Below, piece by piece: positions 11,262 to 22,669 of a DNA stretch of 64,000 bases. The position numbers and the translations under genes were made by a program. Position 1 is the first letter of the stretch, and each line of letters starts with the position of its first letter. Under the pieces are notes generated by a model that was given only the letters and a program-made list of their open reading frames with translations, was not told where the DNA came from and did not search any database. The stretch comes from Cervus elaphus (lineage: Eukaryota > Chordata > Mammalia > Artiodactyla > Cervidae): positions 129,119,669 through 129,183,668 of the forward strand of contig NC_057819.1 in NCBI RefSeq assembly GCF_910594005.1, given 5' to 3'.

Positions 11262-11800
11262 AAAAAAATGAATAGACTTTATTATTTTGAGCAGTTTTAG
11301 GCTTACAGAAATATGGAGTGGAGGGACTTCCCTGGTGATCCAGTGGTTAAGACTCCACACTTCCACTGCCAGGGGCTCAGGTTTAGGCGTTGGTTGGGGA
11401 ACTGAGATCCCGCCAGCAGTGAAGCAAAGAAAAATACAGAGATTTCCCGCCCCCATTTCTTCTACTAGTAACACCTGGCATCAGTGTGGTATGTTTGTTA
11501 CAACCGATGACCCAACGCTGACCCAGAATTATTCAATACAGCCCACAGTTTTCACAAGGATTCACTCTCTGTGTTGTATGTTGTATGGGTTTTGAAACAA
11601 GCATAACGTCCAGTATCCTCACTCCAGGAACATACAGAATAATAATTTCCTTTCCCCCAAAGTCCCTCGTGTCTACCTGTTCACCTCTTCCCCCCTACCC
11701 AGAAACCCTGACACTACTGACTTTTTCTTCACTGTCTCCTAGTTTTGCCTTTTCTAGAATGTCCTACAGTAGGGGTGATACAGTCTATAGCCATTTAAGA
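11262..11800 (-). mobile_element. L1M 3' UTR remnant, split by a CHR SINE
   Basis: Antisense old L1: aaatgaatagactttattat and agcagttttaggcttacag before the SINE, then tacagagatttcccgcc (11435-11451), tggtatgtttgttacaacc and agttttgccttttctagaat (11742-11761) after it. The order matches the 3' region of L1M subfamilies. Confidence 0.82.
11322..11434 (+). mobile_element. CHR-type tRNA SINE in L1
   Basis: Sense copy: gggacttccctggtgatcc, then ggttggggaactgagatccc. It is short and diverged at the B-box region, and it interrupts the L1M text between 11321 and 11435. No clear target duplication. Confidence 0.85.
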
Positions 11801-11854
11801 TCCCCAGCACTTTTTTTGTTCAAGTACATATGGAACATTTTCTTATTTTTTCTT

Positions 11855-12032
11855 TCTTTAAAAATGTTTTATTTCATATTAGAGTTTAGTCCATTAACAA
11901 ACAATGTTGTGATAGTCAGGTATAACAGTCTCGGGACTCAGCCATACACATACATGTATCCATTCTCCCCCCAAACTCCCCTCCCATCCAGGCTGCCACA
12001 TAACATTGAGCAGAGTCCCCAGCACCTTTGGC
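11855..12032 (-). mobile_element. L1 (ruminant L1_BT-like) fragment
   Basis: Antisense L1: tttatttcatattagagttt, caatgttgtgatagtcaggt and cacatacatgtatccattct follow the order of the artiodactyl L1 3' end, then gagcagagtcccc. It is younger than the adjacent L1M piece by lower divergence, judged by eye. Confidence 0.7.
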
Positions 12033-13855
12033 GTCTGCCCTTCACCCAGGTTGCAGGCTCCTAAGGAACAGGGACCACGTCATCTTGATGGATCCTCCTG
12101 GTTCTTCCTGGAAATATGTAGGTGCACACTGGGATGCCGCAGGCTGGAGTGATTGGGGGGAGAACCCCACCCTGCACTGGATGGATGAGCCAGATGGCTT
12201 TTATGATCTGAGGTTCTGAAGCTAAGCCAGGTGTCTGGAAACAGCTGTGCGCCCCTCAACGCTCATCAAGTCCATCTGGAGCTGGAAATGCAGGGTCCAG
12301 GAGAATGGTCACGGCTCCGGATGACTTCCAAATGTCCTTCCGATCCTCATTAGTTGGAGGGGGTAAGCAATGTTAAACCTCCGAGAGGAATTAGCTGTGA
12401 CATGGTTAATTTACAGGGGAGCTAGTGGGTTGGTGATTACAGCTGAACTTTGTTCTGTGTGACCTGACGGCGGCACACGGTTCTCCGGCTCTGGGTGAAA
12501 ATCACCACTGTTCCCCATCCTCTGTCTCCATCTCCCTGACTATTGCCCGTATTGACAACATCTCTGGAAAGGTGCAATATTTCTGACTGAGCCAGATCTC
12601 TGCTCCAGGATCCCAGGAAGCAAGGAGCACACTGTCCTAGAAGCAGATGCCTCCACATTTTGTTTTAAGCCAAAGATGAGGCCTCTAGGGAAGCTAAGGG
12701 CCAAGAAGCATAGATACTGCATTGGTTCCATGGTCTCCCCAGATAAAGACAGATCCTTTGGCGTTTAAACATCTCTGAAGTCCAGGTACAATAGTCTTCT
12801 TGACTGTCCATTTCAGGACCTTCTCGTTGATAAGCTCTTCCTGATTGAAATCTATATCCATCGTGCAAACACCAAAGTGTGTTATTTGTTGCTCTGCTCT
12901 CCTTGGAGCTGAAAAATGACAGAGTCATACCTGATAAGACTCTGGGAGAACTCTAAGTCCAAGGATCCAACTCAATGGGTGAATCTGAGATACCCAGAGC
13001 CTGCAAGTGTAGAGGGACCAGCTAAGAGAAGTTTATCTGCAGCAGGACCCGGGAGAGTACGTCCAGGTTGGAAGAGTTCTAATGAATGAGACGGGAGCTC
13101 TGGTCCCAGGACGCACATGGTTCTCTCCTACTCTGATCAACCCTCAGACCCTCCTGGGTTCACACTGCTGGCTACAAAGGTGTTGCAGTTCTGTCTTACT
13201 GACTTTGGGACTTTAAAGCCCTTCCATCCGGGCACCTTCTCCAAGGATTCTATTCTCCCACTACCATTTGTGTTTTCACATAAGACATTAAGTCCTGCAT
13301 GACGGGTGAGACAGAGAGAGTGGAAGCAAAGTCTTTTGACCAAGTGAACTTGGCCAGTGTCCCCAGAGTTCCTGTAGGAAAGGACACACGAAGGTCAAGT
13401 AAGGTCCTTCCGCCCCCCGAGTATGTCTGGATGAGGCTTCTTCCCACCCGTAAAGACTGGATTATGAGTGGCAAGAATCCACGGCGGACAGCTTCTAGCC
13501 GAGCAGCCGCTGCGGCTGGGTGGGAAGGCCACACCCGGCCCGGTGTGCACAGCGCCGGCTGCCTCGCTGAAGCAGGGCCCCAGCTGGTACCCGCCCCTCT
13601 GGGCCCCTGGCCAGTCCGAGCCTGACAACCTCCAGCTCATCCTGGCTGGCTCCTCTGCAGCCGGTTCTGGGAGGAGGTGTGGATGGAGGCTGGGGGAGTA
13701 GGAACAGGAGAACTAAGCAATCTGACTCTATCCTGGCAGGCGAACACTCAAAGTCCCAAGGTTTTACAGGATGACTTGAGTCTGGCTGCTTTTCAAAGCA
13801 AGAGTTACCAGGTCCTCTCCACGGCCATAAATAAATCTCCTATGAAGATCTTGCG
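12033..13855. other. No gene recognised; mostly unique
   Basis: 12355-12480 is a modest AT-rich island (aggaattagctgtgacatgg, ttggtgattacagctg) that could be regulatory. 13490-13610 is GC- and CpG-rich. About 12045-12100 has a faint L2-like phrase (ctaaggaacagggaccacgt). Frames such as 13299-13625 plus show no domain. Confidence 0.45.
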
Positions 13856-13867
13856 CCTCTGATTTTA

Positions 13868-14092
13868 TTCTATTATTCTACATGCGTGCTCAGTCATGTC
13901 TGACTCTTTGCAACCCCATGGACTGTAGCCTGCCAGGCTCCTCTGTCCATGGGATTTTTCCAGGCAAGAATACTGGAGTGGGTTGCCATTTCCCTCTCCA
14001 GGGGATCTTCCTGACCCAAGGATCGAACCTGCGTCTCTTGTATCTCCCACATTGGTAGGTAGATTCTTTACCACTGGCGCCACCTGGGAAGC
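13868..14092 (-). mobile_element. Bov-tA SINE
   Basis: Full-length antisense copy ending in the head cacctgggaagcc. A perfect 12-bp duplication cctctgatttta lies at 13856-13867 and 14093-14104. Low divergence suggests a young insertion. Confidence 0.97.
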
Positions 14093-14273
14093 CCTCTGAT
14101 TTTAAGGGTGGAGGAAAATATAAATTCTGCAGGGCAATTACAACATGCATCCTTAGATAACAAAAGAAATTAATTTGGAATACAGAATTACTGGGCTCAG
14201 AACCCACTGTGTTGGATGGGGGGTAGGCACATCTACCCAACACAAATTGCTTTGCTTTAGACTAGTTTTTCTT

Positions 14274-14408
14274 TTTAAAAACTATTTATTTGACTGCAGC
14301 AGATCTTAGCTGTGGCACGTGGGATCTAATTCCCTGATCAGGGATCAAACCCAGGCCCCCAGCACTGGGAGTGCAAAGTCTTAGCCACTGGACCACCGGG
14401 GAAGTCCC
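14274..14408 (-). mobile_element. CHR-type tRNA SINE
   Basis: Antisense: cacgtgggatctaattccct ... ggaccaccggggaagtccc. Flanked by a 16-bp duplication with one mismatch (tagactagttWttctt, 14258-14273 and 14409-14424). Confidence 0.93.
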
Positions 14409-14987
14409 TAGACTAGTTATTCTTAAGCCAGTCATTCTGAAAGTAGTTAAGTAATAGAAGCTGCTATTGGTTGGGTTCACTTCTGTCCTGTGGAAATGAA
14501 GTAATAACAAAGCAAAAAGGAAGCTCTTCACCCTTTTTTTCTATTTTCTATAATAAGAGGGCGTGAATCGAGATAATCCGAAAGGAGTCTCACCTCGTTA
14601 AGATATGTTTTCCAAAGGAAGAGGCCAGAGCACTATCTTATTTTATGCTGCTCAGTACTGTACCCAGATCTGCTGAATGACTGTTCACACCATGTCTGAC
14701 ACTCAGAATATGACGGAGCCGCCTACGTTTAGCTCATAACTGTTGGCCACTAACCAACTTCCATGAAGTCAGAAGTCACAGCAGGTCAATAGAAGTTCCA
14801 AACAATCTGAGCTGCTTCTTATGAGATTTCCCCTCAAGATGAAGATGGGTGTCAAAAAGTGACCCAGCGGTTTATCAACAAACTATTGAAAGTTATTTAT
14901 TGATCAATAACCCGTTGACACTCCTGCCCCTCTGGGACAATTACTGCTTTGAGGAACCCAGATTTACAGTGCGTCTAGCATCCTACT

Positions 14988-15214
14988 GGGCTTCCCAGGT
15001 AGCACTAGTAGTAAAGAACCCACATGCCAACGGGAAACATAAGAGACGCAGGTTTGATCCCTGGGCCTGGAAGATCCCCTGGAGGAGGGCATGGCAACCC
15101 ACTGGAGTATTCTTGCTGGAGAATCCCACGGACAGAGGAGGCTGGTGGGCTACAGTCCATAGGGTCTCGAAGAGTCGGACACGACTCAAGTGATTTAGCA
15201 TGCACACATGCACG
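14988..15214 (+). mobile_element. Bov-tA SINE
   Basis: Sense copy from gggcttcccaggtagc to a tail ending in gtgatttagcatgcacacat. The likely target duplication is tagcaWccta (14976-14985 and 15215-15224), 10 bp with one mismatch. Confidence 0.95.
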
Positions 15215-16327
15215 TAGCAACCTAGGAAACCCGTAGTTTTAGGGAGAGTAGTAAAGAGATATTTTTTAAATGGGAGAGACAGCATTTCTGCATCCACTCA
15301 TATGCTAGCAATAACGAAGACATACTGACGGGCACCGAGTCCCTGATCAAGTCCAATTCAAGGTAACAGATCTCCCTGATCCACCCTGTTATTTCTTAGT
15401 TATAGCGCCGACTGGAGACACATTCAGATTAGGTCACTTGGGGAGGGTTTACTTACAAAGGGATTATTTGCCAAGGTGAGGGCAGATGGGAGCCAGGAAT
15501 CCAGGGATGGCGGCAGTAAAGTTTTGACCACCCCAAGCCAAGAGGACAAGGGGAGGGACCAGTCCATAACTCAGAAGGGAAGCCCGAGGGCAGAGGCTCT
15601 CACGAGAGGAGCACTGGACTTTGGGGGAAGGACTCGGGCACCCAGAGCTGACACTCCAGGGTGATGGCCAGAGCAACGAACAGCTGGCCTCCTTCTCCTC
15701 CCTCCGCATGATCTCTGGCCAGGGCTCCACTGGCTGAACCCAGCTGGAAGTCGCAGAGCACGGGAGTGGTTCATTCAGGTCAACCTCCCAGGGCCCAGAG
15801 CAGGATGAACAAGAGCCCGGAGGGGAGAGGACCACAGGGAGACCTCAGGTGCCACCTGCCCCCATAAATTGTCCTGATGGCTTCCATCTTGGCCCTTTCT
15901 GTTATCCATTCTTCGGGATGTCTCGTGTGTGTGTGTGTGTGTGCGTGTGCGTGCACACACGCGCGTCTGTGTGTCTTTGGCTCACTGACTCTGCAATGGC
16001 AAGGTCCTTATGGGCCCAAATGTGGAACTGAGAACATCAGCCTCCCTTATTCATTGATCCACAGACAGGGGAGGAGAGCAGAAGCCACACCCAGAGTTCC
16101 TCAGAACAGTATTTGGTATTTGAATGATTCCTGAGCATGAGACTCTCACACTGAAAGTCAACAGGCCCTCATTTCATTTAGGACTTCTCAAAATCCTAAC
16201 TGATCAGGTCCAGGGATTAATACTGCCCTTGGTAGATCTCTCCTGGTCAGGCTCTGCTACAGCCAGCAGGATGGAGAGGGGTCGCCTGGGGTTCCCCTCT
16301 GCCTTCAGGTCAGAACTCTAAGACATC
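15215..16327. other. No gene recognised; contains a (GT)n microsatellite
   Basis: Unique sequence. 15464-15835 minus has 123 open codons but no domain. The (GT)n tract is listed separately. 16100-16327 shows no recognised repeat. Confidence 0.5.
15925..15974. repeat. (GT)n microsatellite
   Basis: About ten GT units followed by interrupted GCGT and a short palindromic gcacacacgcgcg switch to the complementary phase. Likely polymorphic. Confidence 0.95.
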
Positions 16328-16516
16328 ATGGTTGTTCAGTTGCTAAGTTGTGTCCAACTCTTTGCGACCCCATGGACTGCAGTACGCCAGGCTTCCTCGT
16401 CCTTCACTATCCCCCAGAGTTTGCTCACACTCATGTCCATTGTGTCAATGGTGCCATTCAACCATCTCATCCCGTCGCCCCCTTCTTTCCCAGCATCAGG
16501 GTCTTTCAGCCTCCCT
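16328..16516 (-). mobile_element. BovB LINE 3' end
   Basis: Antisense BovB terminus: cagttgctaagttgtgtcc, ccagagtttgctcacactc and cagcatcagggtctttc. It ends where a Bov-A2 SINE has inserted; the sequence beyond that SINE (16817 on) is not recognisably BovB, so the copy is a short 5'-truncated fragment. Confidence 0.92.
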
Positions 16517-16528
16517 GAGCGAGACCCT

Positions 16529-16804
16529 GCTGCTGCTGCTGCTGCTAAGTCGCTTCAGTCGTGTCCGACTCTGTGCGACCCCATAGACGGCAGCCCACCA
16601 GGCTCCCGTCCCTGGGATTCTCCAGTCAAGAATACTGGAGTGGGTTGCCATTTCCTTCTCCAGTGCATGAAAGTGAAAAGTGAAAGTGAAGTCCCTCAGT
16701 CGTGTCTGACTCTTCACGACCCCGTGGACTGCAGCCTACCAGGCTCCTCCATCCATGGGATTTTCCAGGCAAGAGTACTGGAGTGGGGTGCCATTGCCTT
16801 CTCC
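16529..16804 (-). mobile_element. Bov-A2 SINE with (CTG)n tail
   Basis: Two Bov-A monomers joined by the linker tgaaagtgaaaagtgaaagt, in antisense. The CTG run (16527-16546) is the reverse complement of the normal (AGC)n 3' tail. Target duplication gagcRagaccct, 12 bp with one mismatch, at 16517-16528 and 16805-16816, within the end of a BovB copy. Confidence 0.97.
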
Positions 16805-16816
16805 GAGCAAGACCCT

Positions 16817-17542
16817 AAGCTTCCACAAATCCAGGCAACCCTGGTAATTAGCCAATGCCTCTGGCTGAAGCCCTGGACAAATAGCAATTAGTTCCTCCTC
16901 CTAAGAAGCTCTGCTGCAGCCGGAGGAAGCCCCCTCCTCAAGGGTAGACCCTCTTCAGAGCCACCAAGGTTTGGGGGAAGGGCACTGGGGTCTCTATGCC
17001 CCCCCCCGCCCCGGCTGGGCTCAACATCCAGGATTTGCCACAGGATCACGGTGGTGGCTCACTTGTGTCCCTCAATGACCCCAGTTTGGACGTGAAAGTG
17101 TGGCTCAGTTGGGCAATTTCTTCACCAACACCTGTACGTATCTGGGAGAAAAGAGGAAATAAGGTGGAGAGGAAGAGCTGATGGCAGGGTGGGGAGGAGG
17201 GAGAGACAGCAGGGTGAGAAAGAGAAAGATCTCACAGATTTTAAATATAGGGGTATAAATATTTGAAAACCTGGGAGCTGGAAGTGAGTGGAAAATGCAG
17301 ATTGGGGTTATGAAGTCAGATACCAGAAGCAGAAATGTTCATTCTCTTGAAATATTATGAAGGAAAGACTGTCTATTAACAAATTACACACACACACACA
17401 CATGCACACACATACTCAGTTACATACAGTATAAAAAATGACACAGATACAGAATTATGTGCACTGATACCCAAAAACAGAGACATAGAAATACATTTAA
17501 ACACATACAAGGATCTGCCTTTTGCCCCAAGGCACACATCCA
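16817..17542. other. No gene recognised; (AC)n microsatellite at 17385-17412
   Basis: Unique sequence with a C-run at 16998-17006 and a purine-rich stretch at 17150-17235. The (AC)n tract at 17385-17412 is followed by imperfect acacaca/tacatac words. No frame of note. Confidence 0.6.
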
Positions 17543-17660
17543 TCCATTCATTCACAAGTATTTATCGGGCGCCTTCTGGGTTCCAGGGACGATGCTGGGT
17601 TACAAGGATACAGTGGTGAACAGGGCCACGGGTCTTCTCCTAAGTGAGCTCGTAGCCTAC
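17543..17660 (+). mobile_element. L2-like ancient interspersed repeat
   Basis: Order of words attcacaagtatttatcggg, ttctgggttccagggac, ggatacagtggtgaacaggg and agtgagctcgtagcctac matches a common old mammalian repeat usually scored as L2. Orientation is uncertain. Confidence 0.5.
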
Positions 17661-17829
17661 TGATGTGCGGAGACATACACAGAGGCACAGAGCAAGAAGC
17701 CGCTAAAGAGGTGGACCAGGGATTCTAGACCACGTTGGACTCACTGAGGTCTTTGAAAGAAGGTGGACAGGTTTGCATATTTGTCACTGTCTCATTGCCA
17801 TGGTCCCCTCAGTTCCTGAGCCCTGAAGG

Positions 17830-17880
17830 TGATGAATGAATGAGTTCAAGGATGAATGAATAAGTGAATGAATGAATGAG
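17830..17880. repeat. (GAAT)n-type tetranucleotide repeat
   Basis: gatgaatgaatgagttc followed by gatgaatgaataagtgaatg: interrupted GAAT/TGAA units over about 50 bp. Confidence 0.9.
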
Positions 17881-19384
17881 CATCCTGCTACAAGGGCGAC
17901 ATGGCCTTGGACCGCCCAGAACTCCAATGTTCTATTCCATTCCTGGAGAAGAGGTGCCCCCAATGCACACGGGCTTTGAAAGGATCAACCGAGGAAGATG
18001 ACTGGTCTTTCCAACTCAGCCAGGCTACTTGCCGGCCTTGGAGTCTCCAGGGCCTGTGATTGTGAGCGGGGCAGGAAGAACAGTCAGGTCGAAGCTTGAA
18101 AGCCAGACTCTCTGATGAGCTTTGCAAACCTGAGGTCCCTTCCTCTAGACCCAAAGCAATGGAGGAGCTTATTCCTTCCTTCATCCTGGAGCAAGTCCAC
18201 CCCCAGGCGATCTTGTCTGGGGTCCTATACTCTTTGCAAAGCCTGGTGGGAAACTCTCCAGCTTTGGAAGCAAAAGATGTAGGTAAAAGGTGGATCAAAC
18301 GCCTTGCTGCTTCTCATTACTATGGAAAGGTGAGCCTTGATTATTGTCGGGAGGAGGAGAGCCCGGAGATGGAGGATTGTGCTCTGTGGAGGCTGCATTC
18401 CCATCCTACTCACTGTGTGTGTGTGTGTGTGTGTGTCTGTGCATGTGCGCGTATGTGTGTGCATGATGCACATGTGTGTGCCTGTGCGTGCATATGCACG
18501 TGTATGCACGTGTGCACACATGCATATGCAGGAGTTAGAACAGGGCTAGGCTACAGGAGATGCCTTGGGTACCCACCTGTAACCCTCAGAGGGGACCGTT
18601 TTGGATCCCTCACCAAATGTAGGAATTTACCTACATCAGGGAGAGCCAGTCTCCCGCCAGGGCGCTGGCTTCCTGGCTTCCTGTTCATCTTCCCTTCCCT
18701 GTGTCCCTTCCCCACACGCTCCCCACCCCACCAGGGCTCCCTGTATCTCCAACCAGTCTCCAAGCACGTGAGTCCTTCTCCAAATGGGCACATACACGGA
18801 CCTCACTTCCTGCAAAGTCAGATGGACACTAGGCTGCTGCTGACAAGACCCTCCTTGGACAAGATCAGCCCCGCAATGGAGCCAGCCCTCACAGGAAGGA
18901 CTGATGAGAGACGACTTCAGGGGGATGGGATTGTCTGAGGTGAGATGGCGAGGGTGGTTCTCTGTCATAGAGGGAAGGCTTGAGTCCAGGCAGGAAGAAG
19001 CTTTCTGGGGTCCCCATCCTTAAGGGCGTCATTGAAGATCTAAGAGCTACTTCCTGGGACCAGGTGCGGGAGGCAGCGGCACAGTCACCTGAGCGGCCCC
19101 TGGCCCTTCTGAGGTTCTTCTTGGTGGTCTCTGGGCAGAAGGAGGAACAAAAAACCAACCTGGGGAATATGAGTGAGAAGTCACATGGGTTGCTTTTTGT
19201 TGTTTTTGCAACTCTTGACCTTCTCAGTAACCCAAAGAAGTCATCAATTTACAAATGAATATAAATACACTCTGATACGCAATGGAGAGGGAAGAAAAGG
19301 TTTGGCTTTTTTAGAAAGAGACTTCACTAGAAGGCAGTTGGTTAGGGTTGAGGAGGAGGATGGGGAGACAGAGGGTGATAACGA
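17881..19384. other. No gene recognised; frame carrying a GT tract
   Basis: The 280-codon open frame at 18096-18938 plus owes its middle part to the GT tract, which reads as CVCVCV; no conserved domain is seen on either side. 18550-19380 is unique. No splice-bounded exon could be argued. Confidence 0.5.
18413..18530. repeat. Long alternating purine-pyrimidine tract
   Basis: A (GT)n core (18414-18436) extends into almost 100 bp of GT, GCGT, CATG and CACGTG words, ending in gtgcacacatgcatatgc. Nearly uninterrupted purine-pyrimidine alternation gives Z-DNA potential. Confidence 0.85.
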
Positions 19385-19550
19385 GAGTGGATAGGGTTTC
19401 TTTTGGATGTGATGGAAATGTTCTAAAATTGACTATGGTGACGGAAGCACACATATCTGAAAATAGACTAAAGCCACTGAGTTGTTTAAATGAGTGAATT
19501 GTATGCTCTGCGAATTATATCTCAAGAAAATTGTTTACAAAAAGGGCAGC
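19385..19550 (+). mobile_element. L1ME-type 3' UTR remnant
   Basis: gatggaaatgttctaaaatt, gactatggtgacggaagcac, then gtgaattgtatgctctgcg and aattatatctcaagaaaatt follow the order of an old L1M 3' UTR in sense orientation. Confidence 0.7.
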
Positions 19551-19574
19551 TGGGGTAGAAGGGAGGGAAAGCGT

Positions 19575-19755
19575 AGCTTTGGGGCTGGACAGACATAGCT
19601 CTGAGTTCCAGCTTTACCACTTCCTTGCTCCGATGACAAAACATCCAACCTCCTGGAAACCCCATCTTCTTCGAGTGAAAATACTTAGGGTTGTTGAGTC
19701 GATTTAAGATCCTTTATAAAGCACTTTAAAAGTGCCTGGCATATAAATAGTAGTT
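19575..19755 (+). mobile_element. MIR SINE remnant
   Basis: ggctggacagacatagctc, ccagctttaccacttcctt and the terminal aaagtgcctggcatataaat correspond to MIR in sense. The central part is diverged. Confidence 0.8.
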
Positions 19756-19861
19756 AGTTTTAATAATTTTAATAATAATAATTAGCAGCTGAAAATTCTA
19801 ATGAAGATGGTACTAGAAATTACTGTCGCATATTAAATTCTTATTCATTAGACGAGAAGGT

Positions 19862-19995
19862 GTGCATGAGTGCGTGCTAAGTCACTTCAGCCCTGTCCGA
19901 CTCTTTGTGACCCTGTGGACTGTAGTCTGCCAGGCTCTTCTATCCATGGGGTGCTCCAGGCAAGAATACTGGAGTGAGCTGCCATGCCCTCCTCC
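19862..19995 (-). mobile_element. Bov-A SINE (head missing)
   Basis: Antisense Bov-A body from gtgcgtgctaagtcacttc to ccctcctcc. Flanked by agaSgagaaggt (19850-19861 and 19996-20007), 12 bp with one mismatch. Confidence 0.92.
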
Positions 19996-20490
19996 AGAGG
20001 AGAAGGTTATTAGTATGAAAGGAAATGATGCTTACCTAATAACTGAGTTGGTTTAAGTTAAGAACTGGGTTAAAAGGGGCTGAGGAAGAGACTCAGTCTT
20101 GTTATAAACTATCCTTTAAAGATTCTGACCTCAAAGGGAAATGGTCACCAACGAAGGGGCCAGTAGTGTTAACACAAGAGGAAAAATCATCTCTCTCCAG
20201 TTTGGAATATGGGTAGGTAAAAGGGGTGATCAGCGTCTGACAATAGGATGAGTGGGGTTTGGTGCTGAGGCAAAGCCAGGACCCAGATGTGCTTATCAAG
20301 CCTAGAGGCTGTTTTGATAGAATCAGTTGAAATGTTCTCAGAGAGAAAAAAGGAGATAGCTTGATGGAATTTAAAATCAAGTGGAATTTGGAACCACTAG
20401 AGTACTCTTATGTACCCAAAGTTTACCTTTCTTGTAACTTTTTTCTAAAGCCTTGGATCTATTTAAGGAATTGAATTCACTAGATATCTG
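19996..20490. other. No gene recognised
   Basis: AT-moderate unique sequence between two SINEs. No repeat, frame or promoter-like feature recognised. Confidence 0.5.
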
Positions 20491-20609
20491 TTTATTTATT
20501 TGATCATGCTATGCAGCATGTGGGATCTTAGTTCCCCAACCACGGATCAAACCCAGCCCCCTGCATGGGGAGCATGGAGCCTTAACCACTGGACCACCAG
20601 GGAAGTCCC
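20491..20609 (-). mobile_element. CHR-type tRNA SINE
   Basis: Antisense: tttatttatttgatcatgc start, gcatgtgggatcttagttcc, and head ggaccaccagggaagtccc. No clear target duplication. Confidence 0.93.
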
Positions 20610-21231
20610 TTCTTTTAATTCATGTTGCAGATTGAATTTGTTTATTCAGCTCATAAAAAAGATGAATGAATGAAACAGGAACTGATTTGTGTTGTTATTT
20701 TCTCTCTAGGGGGAAAGCAATCACTGATCTGGAATATGTATTTTGCTTTGTTTTAATATCACCTCTGGCTTATCCATCTCCTAAGTGTACAGGTTTTCAA
20801 AACAGAAGTAAATTAAGATGCCCAGTCCACCACAAGTTAAGATGTTAGTCTGCCCTGCCACAGTTTCCTTAATGTTAGCAGAAGACATGAACCTCACCCA
20901 GTCAGAGATAGGGGACCATTTATCACAGCAACCAGGGTAACCAGAGTGGTGGTGTTTTTGCAACTGTTCCTTAAGCCACAGTTCCCACAAGGCATTGCAA
21001 AGGGGGCCAGGCGGTACCTGGGCATACACTCTAGGGTGTGTAAGGGGAGAGAAACCCCGAGCTTGGGAAACCTGAGTCTTTTAAAGTGGACAGTCAGCAT
21101 GCCTACCCTGGACTGCAGAGGGTGGCATTATGTCTTTTGATGCTATTCACCATGCAAGCATCCTTACAGAGATCAAAACGAAGGTAGCCTACAAGTCTGC
21201 TTGCAAGAAAACAGAATGTGAGAGGCCCAAG
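20610..21231. other. No gene recognised
   Basis: Unique sequence with no recognised repeat. 20666-20848 plus has 60 open codons only. Nothing supports an exon. Confidence 0.5.
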
Positions 21232-21375
21232 GGTAACTGTCTCCTAACACTCAAGAGCTGTGTCTTCATCTCTGAGCCTCAGTTTCTTTATCTGTCAGAT
21301 GGGGATAATACCCATCTGGTACCTGATTGGAAAGAATAAATGAAATATCAGTGTAGTCTCTTAAGTATAGTTCCT
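21232..21375 (+). mobile_element. MIR SINE remnant
   Basis: tctctgagcctcagtttctt and atctgtcagatggggataat are the hallmark MIR core in sense. A Bov-tA begins directly at its 3' side. Confidence 0.87.
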
Positions 21376-21590
21376 GGGCTTCCCAGGTGGCTTAATGAAA
21401 GAATACACCTGCCAAGTAGGAGACACAGGTTCAATCCCTGAGTCAAGGAGATCTCCTGGTGAAGGAAATGGTGACCTATTTCAGTATTCTCGCCTGGAGA
21501 ATCCCATGGACGTCAGAGCCTGGCAGGCTACAGTCCACAGGGTCACAGAGCCAGACACAACTGAAGCGACTTAGCACACACGCATGCAAA
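21376..21590 (+). mobile_element. Bov-tA SINE
   Basis: Sense copy from gggcttcccaggtggct to gaagcgacttagcacacac. The head is slightly deleted (gcttaatgaaagaatac). Inserted at the end of a MIR. Confidence 0.95.
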
Positions 21591-21760
21591 CTAATATCCA
21601 AAAGAAAACCTTGCCACCATTATTTTGTTTCATGATGGCAGCCTACCAGGTAAATAGAACATGAAGCGTGCCTTCCCTTTAGCAGAATATCAAATTTGAT
21701 CAATTTCAGCCCAAAGACTCACCATTCAATATTTCAAAACTCCCAAATCCTCCAGCTCAG

Positions 21761-21930
21761 CAGTTCTTAGGCTTTGATACATGTTTAAGTCAGGTGGGAG
21801 CTTTTAAAAACTGCCACTGTCTTCAATACCAGTGAAATCACATTCCCTGGGGACAGAACTTGGGCACCGGTAATTTCAAAATTTCCCTAGATGATTCCAG
21901 TACATAGCCAGGGCCCTCGGGGTGGCTTTG
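21761..21930 (+). mobile_element. hAT-Charlie miniature element remnant (MER5/MER3 type)
   Basis: cagttcttaggctttgatac, gggagcttttaaaaactgcc and ctagatgattccagtac resemble the palindromic MER5/MER3 group of old hAT elements (cagtggttctca ends). Too decayed for a subfamily. Confidence 0.5.
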
Positions 21931-22669
21931 GCTCTTACTCAGATCAACTAGAAGAGTTGGCATGGGCTGCTCTGCATTCCTTAAGCTGTTGCACTGGAGT
22001 GTAATTGGTCTGACTCTGAAAAGGTCACCGGGCATTTGCAGGTGCTTCACTGAGCCCAGTGGGGAGCTGTGGCCTGGGTGAGGGGAGCTGGTGCACAGAA
22101 GAAATTAAAAGGAGGTGATCCTTTCTTTAACAGAAGATAGCAGAACACCCCTGGGAACTTCGGAATTCCAAGGAACCTTGAGAACAGGGCTCCATACGCT
22201 CTGAGCGCGCCCAATGGATGCTTTCAAACAGTCAGGATCCTGGGCTCCACCCCCAGGCATCAAGCATTCTGCAAGCACGATTCAGCTTGAAAATAGTTTC
22301 AGTCCTTCCTCCTCCCTGGCAGACTAGATTATAGGATTAACTCTTCATCTCCTGGCTGGGCTACAGGGAATTCTCTCTCCTCTCTTTCCTTTGGTATAAA
22401 TAATCAATAATAAAGATTTTCCTCGCTTTCTTCTCCCACTTTTCTTTGGAGTTGTTCTTAGGCCGTTGTTTTGGGTTTCTGACAGATCCTGGGGGAGAAA
22501 CTAAGGTAAGGTCGCGCCCTGAGACGGGTCGAGACTCCTCCGTCGTCGCCTGCTCCGTGGTTTTGCGAGGCTGCGAGCTTCCCCACCCTTCATCCTGTTG
22601 GTGGTGAGCAAAGGTGCACAGGAGGGCTTCCGGGGCCTCCAAAGTCAGACATTTCCATTTGCTTTGAGC
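21931..22669. other. No gene recognised
   Basis: Unique sequence; about 22245-22290 (gggctccacccccaggcatc) may be a further scrap of a hAT element. 22500-22560 is CpG-rich (gtcgcgccctgagacgg, ccgtcgtcgcc). Confidence 0.45.

Noticed and set aside
16527..16546. CTG trinucleotide run as a disease-type expansion
   Set aside because: It is the normal (AGC)n tail of a Bov-A2 SINE in antisense.
18096..18938. 280-codon plus-strand open frame
   Set aside because: The middle is a GT microsatellite translated as alternating C and V, no domain is visible on either side, and no splice or promoter context supports it.
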